From NCBI RefSeq assembly GCF_041146795.1, contig NC_135176.1, positions 28,281,786 to 28,345,785 on the forward strand: 64,000 nt of DNA, in the 5' to 3' direction. This stretch comes from Maylandia zebra (taxonomy: Eukaryota > Chordata > Actinopteri > Cichliformes > Cichlidae). Shown here piece after piece: positions 42,816-53,725 of this stretch (the first letter of the stretch is position 1; the number at the start of each line of letters is the position of its first letter). The notes beneath the pieces are model-generated. The model was not told the origin of the DNA. It ran no database searches and worked only from the letters and a program-made list of their open reading frames with translations. The position numbers were made by a program, and so were the translations under genes.

Positions 42816-45215
42816 TGAATGAAGGTTGGCCACAGAAAGCCATGAAGGAATTTAAGAAACAGCTGAAGGTTTCAGTCAGACACAGCTGAAAATGTGAATG
42901 TAACTTCTGCGGGGCAAACCAAAGTCTCCTGAAGGAACAATGTGAGGCTTTGAGTTGTTTGTACCACTACGAAAAGCTACCATTGATCACTGAGACATCT
43001 ATCAACAAGCAAGCATTCCTCAGTATCTTCCCAATTGAAGAAAAAAAGAGATTTTAAGGACCTTATGGTGTGCTGAGACACCAAACAAGGCAGTGTGACA
43101 ATGCAAAGTCAAATGAAAACTACAAAACTGAGCATTTCAAGAGTGATGGCAACTCATAAAAAAGCCTTTTCAGTGACTTGATAACAAGTAAAGACTGCAC
43201 AGAGCAGATACACTTGGTGCATTGGACGTTAAGCAGCTGTGTGTGCTTGCAGGACACACAGTGGAAACTTGTTTTGCTTTCTGTCTAAACACAACTTTAT
43301 GGCTAACCCAGTTGTAGAGCCATGACCGCACATTATCTTACTGAATGTAAAATGAAGAATTAACACTAAAAACACTTCCACAAAAGCGTGGCATCAACAA
43401 GCGTGCCTGAAATGCAGCAATAAAAGTTATTATAAGTGTTTGGCCTTTTGGAAAATACACTTTGATTTCAGTGTGAAACTTTGCCTTTTTTTTAGTCACT
43501 CATTGGTTTGTGGCATTTGCCTTGTGGATGTTAGCTCTGACAAACAGGAAACCTAAATTTGGCTATCAAAAAACAAGCTTGCCAAAGGAAATGTGCTTCA
43601 GTACAAATAAACACAGGCTACACCCACACTTTTAAACCTGTGCTTTTTAAAACTGGGATTTTTATTTTTGGAAAAACATCTTCATTCATATCAAAATGTA
43701 AAAAATGATCCATGTTGGGGAAATCAAGCCAAAGAGTGCCAAAGAAATGAATAAAACACAGAAATGGGGCTGCATTTTTGCGCTTCCAGCATTTTTTTGT
43801 AATGTTTTTTTTTTAAAGGTTAGATTTCTAAAAAGGGAACTTAAAGAAAAGATTTAGCCATTCTAATCTAAGCAAATATCCCCACTTGCTAGCAACTTCT
43901 AAGTGTTGCTAGCAAGCTGTCGGCGAAATTACTCATTATCCCACCGAACACGGCAGCTCAGTGTAGCGAAACTTAAGTTTGTTCATGAATTAATGTTAAC
44001 CTTTTACTTTTGGAGACTACGTTTGCTCTTAAAAATTAAAATTAAAATGTGGCACTCACCTTCACTAACAAAACGTACTTCCGATGACCAGAGCTAATTT
44101 CTGTTATAATTTTTGCCTGAAGAGAAGTCCACTGGGTTTTAGTGTAGCGAACCAAGGCAATGCTACAAAAAAAGCATCATCCCTATGGATGGATTATCCC
44201 AGAGGAATAAAATAAACACCTTACATATTTTTTTAATCTCATTTTTTTGTGCGTACGCTGGCTTGTTTCCGGCTCATTCCACGCCTTAACTTCATACTGA
44301 AGTTGACCTTCTCATTTAAATCACAACAAGAAAGCAAAGTTGTGTATTTTCCCAAAGCGTCACTCACACTCATTTAAGGGTAGAATGAAGGTTTGTTGCA
44401 GATGGATCAGTGACTGAGACGGTGAAAGATGAAACGGGGCGAGGGAGCATCGAATCTCAGACAGATGTCTTCACTCAGACATGTTGGAATTTTCCTTTAA
44501 GCTAAAAATAAAGACGAGAACACTACTAAAGGTCATGAAACAAGAGGCTCTTTATTCGTGAAGTAGGATTAGATGAAGGTTGTTTTTTTGTTGTTGTGTT
44601 TTTTAAGAAATCCAAGCCGTCACTTTAACCTTTATTTATAGTTTGCACTTTAAACTTCCTCTTGTATGTGTGACTGTATCTGATTTTATAACACTATAAG
44701 ACCTTAATAATGCTACATAGAGCAGAACATATGATGACATAAGTTATTTTTCTTCTGTTTGTTTTTATATATATATTAAAAAAAAACTATAAAAACAAAG
44801 CTGGAAATATTCCATAGTATGTTTTCCATACTGATACCAGGCCCATGGTGCTCCACCTGTTAATTTGACTGATATGAATAATGTGTTGGCATAACATGAG
44901 TGTTTGTGTTGTTTTTACCACATTAATATTATATAAAATGGTAAATCTAGCGCTGTGCTGTTGTTGGCTACACTGGGATTCACAGTTTCATGTGATTTTT
45001 ACTGTGTTTAATCCTAAAAAGCAAATTATTATTGATGTTATTAGCAAAAACCAAAGTTAAATATTTTTTCTTATCATGCCATGTGTTTTTGTGAAGTGTA
45101 AGTTTTTATTTTTTTTAGTAAATGAAGGACAATTTCTTAATGTGTGTGTGTTATTTGTTATTTTAACATCAACTCAAATATTGTTATTAAAGATTACACT
45201 CTCTGTGTAGTTATG
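42816..45215 (+). other. lrrc32: Probable lrrc32 3' UTR and downstream flank
   Basis: AT-rich non-coding sequence after the lrrc32 stop. Candidate poly(A) signals: AATAAA at 43419 and 43606 and ATTAAA at 45186, the last followed by a GT-rich stretch. A perfect 12-bp inverted repeat (TTGCTAGCAA core) lies at 43885-43916. No other gene is visible. Confidence 0.4.
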
Positions 45216-45569
45216 ATTTGATTTTTTAATATACAGCACCAAATGACAACAACAATCACCTCAAGGCGCTTTATATTGTAACGTATAACACTCTCAGAAA
45301 TGTATCCTAAAGATCCTACAAATATAGCCAAGAGTGTTTCCAGGGCTTTTTAAATAGAGGTTGAACAAGTATTTTGGATACACAGACCTCTACTTAAAGT
45401 CTGCCCCTTAAGTGGATTGTTAGCTTTCTTTTTGGTGTATTTTTTGGGTACATGTTGCTCTACAGCTGCAACTGTGCCATTTTTTTATTAACAGTCCAAA
45501 CTTACATGTGTGCTGGTGCTGGATTCAAATTTGTGAAGACCTGAAACTGACATTTGGGTCGTTTGAGTT

Positions 45570-46605
45570 ATACAATACAATACAACTTTATTTATATGGC
45601 ACATTTAAAGACCATAGATACACCAAAGTGCTTCTCAATAATACAATAGTATGAAATTAAATTAAAATTACATAAGGATGTGATAGCAAAGTGCAAAGTA
45701 CACTGCCAGATGAAACAGAGCACTAATTAATCGGCAATGCTAAGTTAAGTAAGTTATTAATCGTAATTTAAAGGATTGAATAAATTCAGACGCTGGAATA
45801 TCAGGTGGAAGATTATTCCGGTAATACAACAATATAAGTTACATATGGGTGCGATTACAAAGTACAAAGAAGACTACCTGATAAAAACACGAACTAGCCG
45901 GGAATGCTAGATTAAATAATTTAGTTTTCAATCGCAGTTTAAAAGATTGAATAGATTCAGATGCGTGACTGTCAGTTGGAAGATTTTTCCAGAGGTTGAC
46001 TGCAGCACTAGCAAAGGCACGGTCACCTCTGGTCCCTAGACCCTAGGTTGCACCAAGAGCAGTTGGCCCGATGATCTTAGGGCTCTCCTAGGGGTATACA
46101 GGCTGTGGAGTTCAGTTAAGTAGCTAGGTGCAATATTGTTTACGATTTAAAAAGTAAGCAATAACATTTTAAAATCAATACGATATTGAATGGGGAGCCA
46201 ATGTAGGTCAGCAAGACCCGGAGTGATCGATACCCTTTAGTTCCAGTTAAGAGGTGTGTCGCAGCATTTTGAACAAGTTGCAATCTATGAAGAAGGGCAG
46301 ATTGGAGGCCCAGGTTAAGGGAGTTGCAGTAATCTAATCTAAAATTAACAAAGGCATGGATATCCTTACATGATATGTAAGGCTTAGCCTTAGAAATTTG
46401 ACGTAGTAGATAAAAGCTAGATTGTACTACGGAGGACACTTGTTTATCAAGTTTAAAAGAACTATCCAGAAAAACACCTCAGTTGCTTACTGTATCAGAG
46501 AGGGAATAAGCAAGGGGCCCGTAAGTATCGACTAGTTGTCCCTGAGGAGCGTGGCTATCAAAGACAATGAGTTTGAGACATATGTGCAAAGCTGGCAATC
46601 CGTTT
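45570..46605 (-). mobile_element. L2-type LINE 3' portion (truncated, dead)
   Basis: The minus-strand frame 46,140-46,439 reads VVQSSFYLLRQISKAKPYIS, then RLDYCNSLNLGL and HRLQLVQNAATHLLTGTK, the conserved C-terminal part of CR1/L2-type reverse transcriptases. The 3' tail toward 45,570 ends in repeated ATTGT-type units (plus strand ACAATACAATACAACTTTAT). The 5' part is missing. Its non-coding tail contains a duplicated ~175-bp segment. Confidence 0.85.
45650..45995. repeat. Imperfect direct repeat, two ~175-bp units inside the LINE tail
   Basis: Unit 1 (from about 45,650) and unit 2 (from about 45,825) share in order 'ataaggatgtgatagcaaag'/'atatgggtgcgattacaaag', 'cggcaatgcta'/'cgggaatgcta', 'aaaggattgaataaattcag'/'aaagattgaatagattcag' and 'ggtggaagatt'/'gttggaagatt'. 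Confidence 0.65.
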
Positions 46606-48270
46606 CTCTGTAGCAAACAGTGCTTCACTGGAATTGCACCTTGGCCTTTGTTATTTCTTTAATTTAGGATTTTTAAAAACGCTGTATTTTAAAATGACAG
46701 TAATTCTAGAGACAGGACTCACACTTGTTTGCAGAGTTAATACTTGACAGTTAAAAAATGTCTTTCCTTGCGCGGTTTTACTTTATGAGTGGGGTAAAAG
46801 CTCAACATATTTGTCTTCACCATTTTACTGCTTTAAAACCTGATGTTGTGGGTGAGGGGAGGACCTTACTATGAAACCGCACGCTCACTGCTAACAATGT
46901 GATGTCACAAGTCGTTCGCCAGTAGGCACACTCAAGATAAACCTCCCTTGTGACCATTAAAATGACCAAAACAAAGTTCCTATTTCATGAGTGATTGAGT
47001 TAATCAACTCCGCCATACTGGATGTGATACAACCACTGGTTCCTATGGAAAAATGTGTATTCCCCAGCTGGTTAGCAGTGGTTCCTGAAGGTTTCAACCT
47101 GCTGGGGAATACTCATTTTTCCCTCAAGACAGGTGGCTGCCCACTGCTTCGGGGAGTCTTTGGGCCTTTGTGGTTTGTTTTGTTCTCTTGATCCTACAGT
47201 TTCGTCATGATTGTCACACGTCCAAAACAGCAGACAAGTTAACTTCACATGGGTAGCAGTCACGTGGTTAGTGGTCATGTTTCTGCAAAACCTTCGTAAG
47301 GCTCTTGGAGATCAGAAGTCCCCCTCTGGCAGCCGTTAAAAAATACATATATATATCTAGCTTTAAGGCACTTTCCAGAGGCTCCATCAATCTTTTATAC
47401 TGTCTGTGTTGACACCATGTAAACTTGTGACATGAGCTAAAAGAGCTCTGATTAGCAGAAACCATGAGCTTAGCGAGCTAATTCTGACTTTGTGGATATG
47501 AAACAGGATGATTACCCACCACAGAGACTAAGTAGTATATACTGCTCTCTATATATGATGAATTAATGTTTAATGTTAATGTTCCCAAAGGCACCTACCT
47601 TGAGCCAGAACTTGAAACGAACAACTTATCAGGTTTTATATTTGATACATTGGTTAAATAAGTGTGAATTGTTGTTGATAACATGACAGATGTTGCTGCA
47701 TGTATTTTGGTTTCAATTTGGAGTGGTGCATTCGGGTAGCTTATGTGGAGTGGGAAATTTCTAACCTTATCAAAGCAAAGGGGTGAATTCCAGTATGTGT
47801 TGTAATTAGCAGTGATATTTCTCTGTAGCATAAAAGGAACACGATTATTAATGATTAGATCATTAAATCTTCCTCTTTGCTGTCACCATGTGTATAAATA
47901 AATCTGTCCTTCATGTTGAAGCATTGTAATATGGTTTTTTACCAGAGACTGTTGACCTTAAATACATCTGGTGAAAGAGTCTTGGGATTTTTATGACCTG
48001 GTTAAAATGTTTTTGATTTGTCTCTAAATGTTAGATGAGATAATCGATTTTGCCTGTGGAGAATGTAGATAGTTTGTTAGCTTAGTTTAGCACAACGACT
48101 GGAAGCAGCTTGTCTCTGGTAACAAAAATAGGAACTTGAATGCTTGTTAATGCTTCTCTCAGAACACTTTATTAGCTACCTTGTGCAGTTTAATATATTC
48201 CAATACCTATAAAGTCTATTTAATACCATGCTTCTATATCAAAAATACGATAATATGGAAAAGCACTTCA
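46606..48270. other. Non-coding stretch between LINE and tRNA-like array
   Basis: No gene recognised. A repeat-A-like piece with inverted ends lies at 47,047-47,122: GGAAAAATGTGTATTCCCC facing GGGGAATACTCATTTTTCC. Confidence 0.45.
47047..47122. repeat. Inverted repeat, family A end sequence (copy 4)
   Basis: Arms GGAAAAATGTGTATTCCCC (47,047) and GGGGAATACTCATTTTTCC (toward 47,122) differ at a couple of bases and enclose CTGGTTAGCAGTGGTTCCTG. It looks like a miniature of the family seen at 7.4, 27.8 and 55.7 kb, with the terminal sequence in both orientations. Confidence 0.6.
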
Positions 48271-48276
48271 ATTTTA

Positions 48277-48349
48277 GTTGAGTCAGTGACCTAAGGATAT
48301 CATCTTTCTATCAATCTACAGTCCTCCATGCTACCAACTGAGCTATTGT
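48277..48349 (-). pseudogene. tRNA-Tyr(GTA) pseudogene with intron remnant
   Basis: Minus strand: TAGCTCAGTTGGTAGCATGG (D arm and A box), GGACTGTAGA (anticodon GTA), an intron-like insert of about 16 bases, then ATCCTTAGGTCACTGACTC. The position of the insert, just 3' of the anticodon, matches nuclear tRNA-Tyr introns. The acceptor stem is lost. Confidence 0.7.
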
Positions 48350-48773
48350 TCAGTTCTTGGATGTGCAAATTTGTTTTGCAATACTGAAAAGCCAACCAAA
48401 AATGTTCATAAAGTACTTCAACGTGATTTTTACTCCTACAAAGACCCTCCTTTGAACCATAGATCCTACACCTAAAGTCCTCCACACCATCAAAGAGCAA
48501 GACTAAGTTTCTATCTCCAGGATTTAAAAATGAAAAGAATGGAAGTCTTACAGCTTTTCCACTGTGACAGGTTTCAAATAGCCAGGGTTCATCAAGTAAG
48601 CACCCACCTACAGTCCCCCCACCCGACCATGCTTATGTGTTGAAAACAAAATGAAATACTTAACTATTTTGGATGCAGAAACTGATGTTTAACAGCAAGT
48701 CTGCAATGAAAATAATCTGAATATTAAATCAAAACTTAAAAAAATATAATGCTAGGTTCCTGCCACTCCCTGT

Positions 48774-48854
48774 GAGCCAAAGTTGAACCTGCAACCTAAG
48801 GATACCCGTGGAGCTCGACTACAGGCCTACATTCTACCAACTGAACTGTCAAAG
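48774..48854 (-). pseudogene. tRNA-Tyr(GTA) pseudogene with intron remnant
   Basis: Minus strand: GACAGTTCAGTTGGTAGAAT, then GGCCTGTAGT with GTA anticodon, an insert, and ATCCTTAGGTTGCAGGTTCA followed by ACTTTGGCTC. The B box GGTTCAACTTT is kept; the D arm is damaged. Confidence 0.7.
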
Positions 48855-49894
48855 AGTTCATGTGGTGTTGAATTGTTCACCTCTTGAATGCGGAAGTTTG
48901 TTTTGCAAGCCTGAAAGGCAAACCACAAACTTTCTGTCTGAGTGAATGATGACAGTAAAAATTAATCATTTTTCTACACATCAATCATTCCAGTCAGACA
49001 GCGACATCACCCTCCTTTAACACGAGTCCTCCACCCAGTCGAGCAGAAGTGTTGAAGACTATATGAAATGCTAAATTGGTTGAGTCTTGGATGCAGTCAC
49101 TCATTTCCTTGTGATGGAGATATAGACCTAATTTCACCTTAGTTGTTCAGCTTTTGAATTTTGAGCATGATGCTTTACCATCCTGATGCTTGTTTTGTAG
49201 GAATGCTGGCTCCAAATATTAAATCAAAATGAGTTTGTATACAAAGGTTATATCACTCTACCACTGCTTGGTGATTATAGAAAGGTGTGTGTCGCACTGG
49301 CTGCACATGTTATTTTCATGACGATTTAGTTGAATTTGCAGGACAACCGTCATCCTCCTGTTAGCCATCTTTGTTACTCATTTAGTTCTATCTAAAGTGC
49401 TCCACTCTGTAATACAGTCGTGATATCATTCCAAGGCCACCTCCTTTCTTTATGTATCCTGTCTATCTGAAAGCTTACTGACTGCAACAGTGCAAAACGT
49501 GAACACAGACTGTTGTTTCTACCTACAGTGTTCCACTTTATCACCTACAGCAGCTCAGTAATAACAATCTTTCTAGTATTCTGATAGATTTTTGTCCTAC
49601 AGAAAACTCCAAAGAGTCTCTGCATTTTTTCATGTTGTGCAGACACACAAGATTTTAACCTAAAAATACCAGTTTCTCCCACCTGCAGTCCTCCCCCTAA
49701 AGGGTGTGTGTGGAGTTGGACTGTTCACTCCTTGGATGCATAAATTTATTTTGCAAGACTGCAAAGCCAGCCTCAAACCTTCAGTCAAAGTAAATACTGA
49801 TGACAGTTCACCTCTAGATTTTCTGTTCGTTCCAGTCAGATTGAGACATCGCCCTCATTAACCATCATGTCATACAGTTACACACAAAAGGCAC

Positions 49895-49962
49895 CCCTTC
49901 AAGCCAGTATCGACCCAATGACCTAAGGATACTTGTTTCTCTCACCTAGTCCTCTGAAGGGT
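49895..49962 (-). pseudogene. tRNA-Tyr pseudogene, 3' two-thirds
   Basis: Minus strand: AGAGGACTAG, an insert beginning GTGAGAGAAAC, then ATCCTTAGGTCATTGGGTCG and ACTGGCTTGAAGG. The D arm is missing and the anticodon is mutated. Confidence 0.6.
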
Positions 49963-50184
49963 GCATAAGGTGTAGAATTACTCAAGATTTGGATGCAGAA
50001 ACTCATTCTTAACCACAAGTATGTAAGACTGAACATCTGGCTCTGAATATTAAATAGAGAAAAACCACAAACTTTCTGTCATAGTGATGACAATTCCTCA
50101 TGGTTTTTCTAGCCATTAATCATTCCAGTCAGTCAGAGGCATCGCCCTCCTGTAACGTCATCTCTCTTTGTACAAGCACATTTG

Positions 50185-50262
50185 TCCTTCGAGCCAGAGT
50201 TGAACCAGCAACCTAAGGATGCCTATTACAGTCCTCCACTCTACCAACTGAGCTATCAAAGG
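50185..50262 (-). pseudogene. tRNA-Tyr(GTA)-like gene, best-preserved copy (78 nt)
   Basis: All four stems can form on the minus strand: acceptor CCTTTGA with TCGAAGG, D stem GCTC with GAGT, anticodon stem GAGGA with TCCTT, T stem GCTGG with CTGGC (some G-U pairs). The anticodon is GTA. The anticodon loop has 12 bases instead of 7, as if the intron had shrunk to 5, too short for normal splicing. No downstream T-run terminator is seen. I call it a pseudogene, but a functional or oddly processed tRNA is not excluded. Confidence 0.65.
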
Positions 50263-51194
50263 ACACACATGCCTCAGCTGTTCAAGTTTCAGATGCAGGA
50301 ACTTTACCAAAGATTTGATTTGTTGAACCAAAGATTTACAGGACTCAATAATTACCTCTTAATGTTAATCAAAATAAAACAATGTGTGCTGCCAGTGGAC
50401 TGCTGTACTGTGGCTAGAGGATTGCAGTTATCTGTATTTTTACTACAAGTCAGTTTATCTGCTCTGCCAAGAATCCCGACAGAAATTAACTGAATTGTTC
50501 AACTTAAGGTTGCAGAAACTGATGCCACAATTTGCTTTGTTGGACTGATCAACCGCCTTCAAATATTAATCAAACTATTAAATAATATATGTATATGTGC
50601 AGCCATTGTGCTATATCGTATATTAGTGTATCTGAAGGTTTTTTTTTTAAAATCTGTGTCTCAAAGGTAACTGTCATTGTGGAGTTACAGTTGTTCTTTC
50701 ACATCTCTATACATCATATCATCTTTATGATAAGGCAGCTTCATCGTTCTAGTTAGTACAGATCTGCAGATCGTCGTTGTTCTTGAAAATCTGATCAAGA
50801 TATTGTCGTTCTATAACTTCTTATGTGCACACAAAAAGCCTCTTCTTTCAACAGCAATCTAAAGATTCCTGTGTTAGCCACCCACAGTCGTACACTCTAC
50901 CAGATCCACTTTCAAAGGGCTCGTGAGTGGTGAAATTGTTCAACTTAAAAACAAATGGTTGTCCACAAAACATTTTGCAGGACAGCACCAAATATGAAAT
51001 CCAAATGAAAAGAAATCTGTCTGCTATATAATAGCCTAGTGCATTAATGCTTGAGGATTATGGACTTCTGGTCTGAAAAGAATATCTGCAGCTAAACTCA
51101 AAGAAATAAAGTCACTTCCTCTGCTTTCACATCTCTAAAAATCATAGACACCTACAAAAGCTACCAACCTTCAAATGGCTCCAGCAACCTATGT

Positions 51195-51460
51195 ACAGGG
51201 GCGTAATTTCCAGGGGGGTCAGGGGTGTTATGACGCCCCCAATAATCAGACCCAACCAATATAACCCCCCCAGTAAAATTATGAATTATCTTGCATAAAT
51301 AGGCTGTTGATTTTCTTTACTCATTTCAGTTATTACCAACAAAATAGTTGCATGTTTAATCATCTGGGAATTTACCCAGATTTATTTTTTTATTTAGACA
51401 GAGATCTTGACCCCCCCCCCCCCAATGTTCAACACAAAGTTACGCCGATGCCTATGGAGC
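51195..51460. mobile_element. MITE-like insertion in the tRNA-like array
   Basis: Left end CAGGGGCGTAATTTCC and right end CACAAAGTTACGCCGATG are related inverted termini. The interior has C-rich runs (51,411-51,423). CCTATG flanks both sides (about 51,188 and 51,452), which could be a target duplication but is not conclusive. Confidence 0.45.
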
Positions 51461-51640
51461 CCTTTGACCTGAGGTCCTCCATGCTAGCCAGTAAACTACT
51501 GAAGATAACATACACTGCACATACACAGTTAGATTCACTCACATCTGATTTCACAAAGCTGGCACTCAGCTCAACATTTCAGAAACTGGACTTTTCTATT
51601 CTTTATACTGAATCTGTGCTAATCCCTGCATCCTAAAAGG

Positions 51641-53170
51641 CTAACTACAGGAAAACTCTCCAGAGTCCCAAAGATAACTGTCATTTCAGACTTAAAGTTA
51701 TCCTCTCTGCCTTTATATTGTTCCAAACAGAAAAATATTCCCCCAAAACACATCCTTTCAGCTGGAGTTAAACCAGAAACCCGAGGGCTAAACCTAACTT
51801 TATTATTTTGCCTTTAGTTTCCAGTTAAATTTACAGAGCCAAGGCCTTTAACTCGATAGTGCTGCTCTTTTCCCAGCCTCACTACCTCAGCTTTCTTCTT
51901 CAGTTTACTTTTGGGATTAAGTCTCTGGAACTGCGAAAATGCTGTTCAGCACGAGCAGCTTTATCTTAACTGTCCAAAGAAAGCTTTTACCCTCAGTGAC
52001 TCAGACCCTCCACCCCTTATTCCCACCAGGAGAGAGAAACGCAGTTACTCAACCTAATTTACTGTCCAGGGTGGTACAGGAAGTTGTCAACAGGGCCATC
52101 TTGTTTTATATCAAAGGGGAAAAAGCCTCTTTATCTCTGTCAACGCAGAAATCACAGCTAGACGTTGGCTTTTGTGTTAATAATGAGGCATCGTGTTGGC
52201 ACAGGCTTTGGTTATCCTTCTATTTAGTCTGTCAACAAGCCTTCTGGTGTTTGTGTTTGACTTAAACACTGTCCTGATTTACACCGTGAAGCTATTTAAA
52301 GTCTTTCAAGTGCTAAAGTAGAATATCCAGTCTAAGTTGAGTGTCTCGTGCTAAGCCGTTGTTTTTATACTTTCATTAGGAGGTTGGGGAAGGCTAGGAG
52401 ATGCAAAAGGACGAAGACATAAATATTTATATCCAAATAATAATTTGAAACATAAAGGTTATTTAAGCAGAAAATATATATTAAAGATCCAGTTTTGTGA
52501 ATAAATCCACTGTGGCCCTCTTTGTTGTATTTGTGAGTAAGAGGTTGCTTATTTGCTGTGAGGAGTTTGGATTTACAGGAAACTCCAACTGTAATCTACA
52601 TCTGTTTTATCTGGAATCTGGAACTGTCTAGACTGTGCTTACGTGGGGAAAATTACATCTGCTCATTGACTTAATAAACAAGTGCAGCCCTTCTGTTGTG
52701 TACCTGAATACTTGAACTGAATGGCTCCACAATCTGAGGCAGTCCTTTTTCCTACTGATTCCAAGAAACAGGCACTTTTTTACATTTCTGGCACTTCATG
52801 ATCAGGGGAACCCCATCAACACTCAGCCAATGCAAACAGCAAATTCGATGGTGATCTGCCTTTTACATTACAAGATGTTTTGTGAGAAAAGTTGTGATTT
52901 TGGCCCGAAAACTGAAAGAGGATCCAAAATGGAAAGTTAACATCCTCGAGGGATTTGAAAGTTCATGACACTATTCCCTGTAGATTTTAATATTTTTGTA
53001 TGTTTTACGTAGAAATTGCGTCTCAATGGTTGTAAATATCCATGTTCAAAAGGTTAAAACAGCATTTTCCATGCATTTGATGTGTTCCCAAGAAAAAGGA
53101 GACCATGATTCGTGTCAGTAGCAACATATGGATAGGTTGATGATTGTTCTTGTTAAAAGCGAAGAACTTT
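51641..53170. other. Non-coding stretch, nothing firm recognised
   Basis: The first part (to about 51,800) may be the degraded edge of the tRNA-like array. The frame at 51,939-52,265 has no family resemblance. Confidence 0.4.
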
Positions 53171-53179
53171 TAAACGGTT

Positions 53180-53725
53180 TATAAGTCAAATCACACCAGG
53201 ACAAATTATTGTGCCCTTTTTGACATCAGAAAACACTTCAATCAAGAAGCAATTGAAGTGCAGATATTAAGCTTTAATTAGAGGGGTTTAACAAACTTTT
53301 TGCATCAACTGTTTAAGAATTACCCCCATTTTTATAGACAGAGCCCCATTTTCACAGGCTCAAATCAAGTGACCAAAGGATTACAGAAGACAACTAATAA
53401 AAGGGAATATAGAATTATTTCTACGGTCAAAAAATGGTTAAGAAAAACACTTTTCAAGAAAATCTTGAGGAGATAAGTGTGTAATTATCAGGGTCTACAA
53501 TCAAGAGACACCTTTATGAATGGAAACAAAGATGGTTTAGAGCAAGGTGCAAACCACTGGTTACAGGCAGATTAGATTTCACCAGAAAACATCTAAAGGA
53601 GCCTGCACAGTTACACAAAAAATATTCTTTGGACATAGGAAACCAAGATGAAGTTGGCTGAGAGTAAATATGTAGAAGGAGTCCAAATCATACCACATCA
53701 TCTGTCAGAGACGTTTCTTCTAAGC
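53180..53725 (+). mobile_element. Tc1-type DNA transposon relic
   Basis: Plus-strand translation around 53,500-53,700 gives TIKRHLYEWK, RCKPLVTGRLDFTRKHLKEP and NHTTSSVRD with stops between, the order found in fish Tc1 transposases just before and around the first catalytic Asp. The 3' half with the DNDPK block is missing. Dead. Confidence 0.75.

Larger units (their letters stand above)
48277..51640 (-). repeat. Decayed tandem array of tRNA-Tyr-containing units
   Basis: Four clear minus-strand tRNA-Tyr(GTA)-like sequences (48,277-48,349; 48,774-48,854; 49,895-49,962; 50,185-50,262) and about five weaker ones (near 48,470, 49,540, 49,690, 50,875, 51,470) lie in one orientation. Spacer words also recur: 'aatattaaatcaaaa' (48,718; 49,215; weaker at 50,043 and 50,556), 'cattccagtcag' and 'gacatcgccctc' (48,990-49,010; 49,830-49,855; 50,125-50,145), and 'ttggatgcagaaact'. 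The array therefore arose by tandem duplication of a tRNA-plus-spacer unit, not by SINE insertion. Spacing is irregular from decay and later insertions. Confidence 0.7.
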
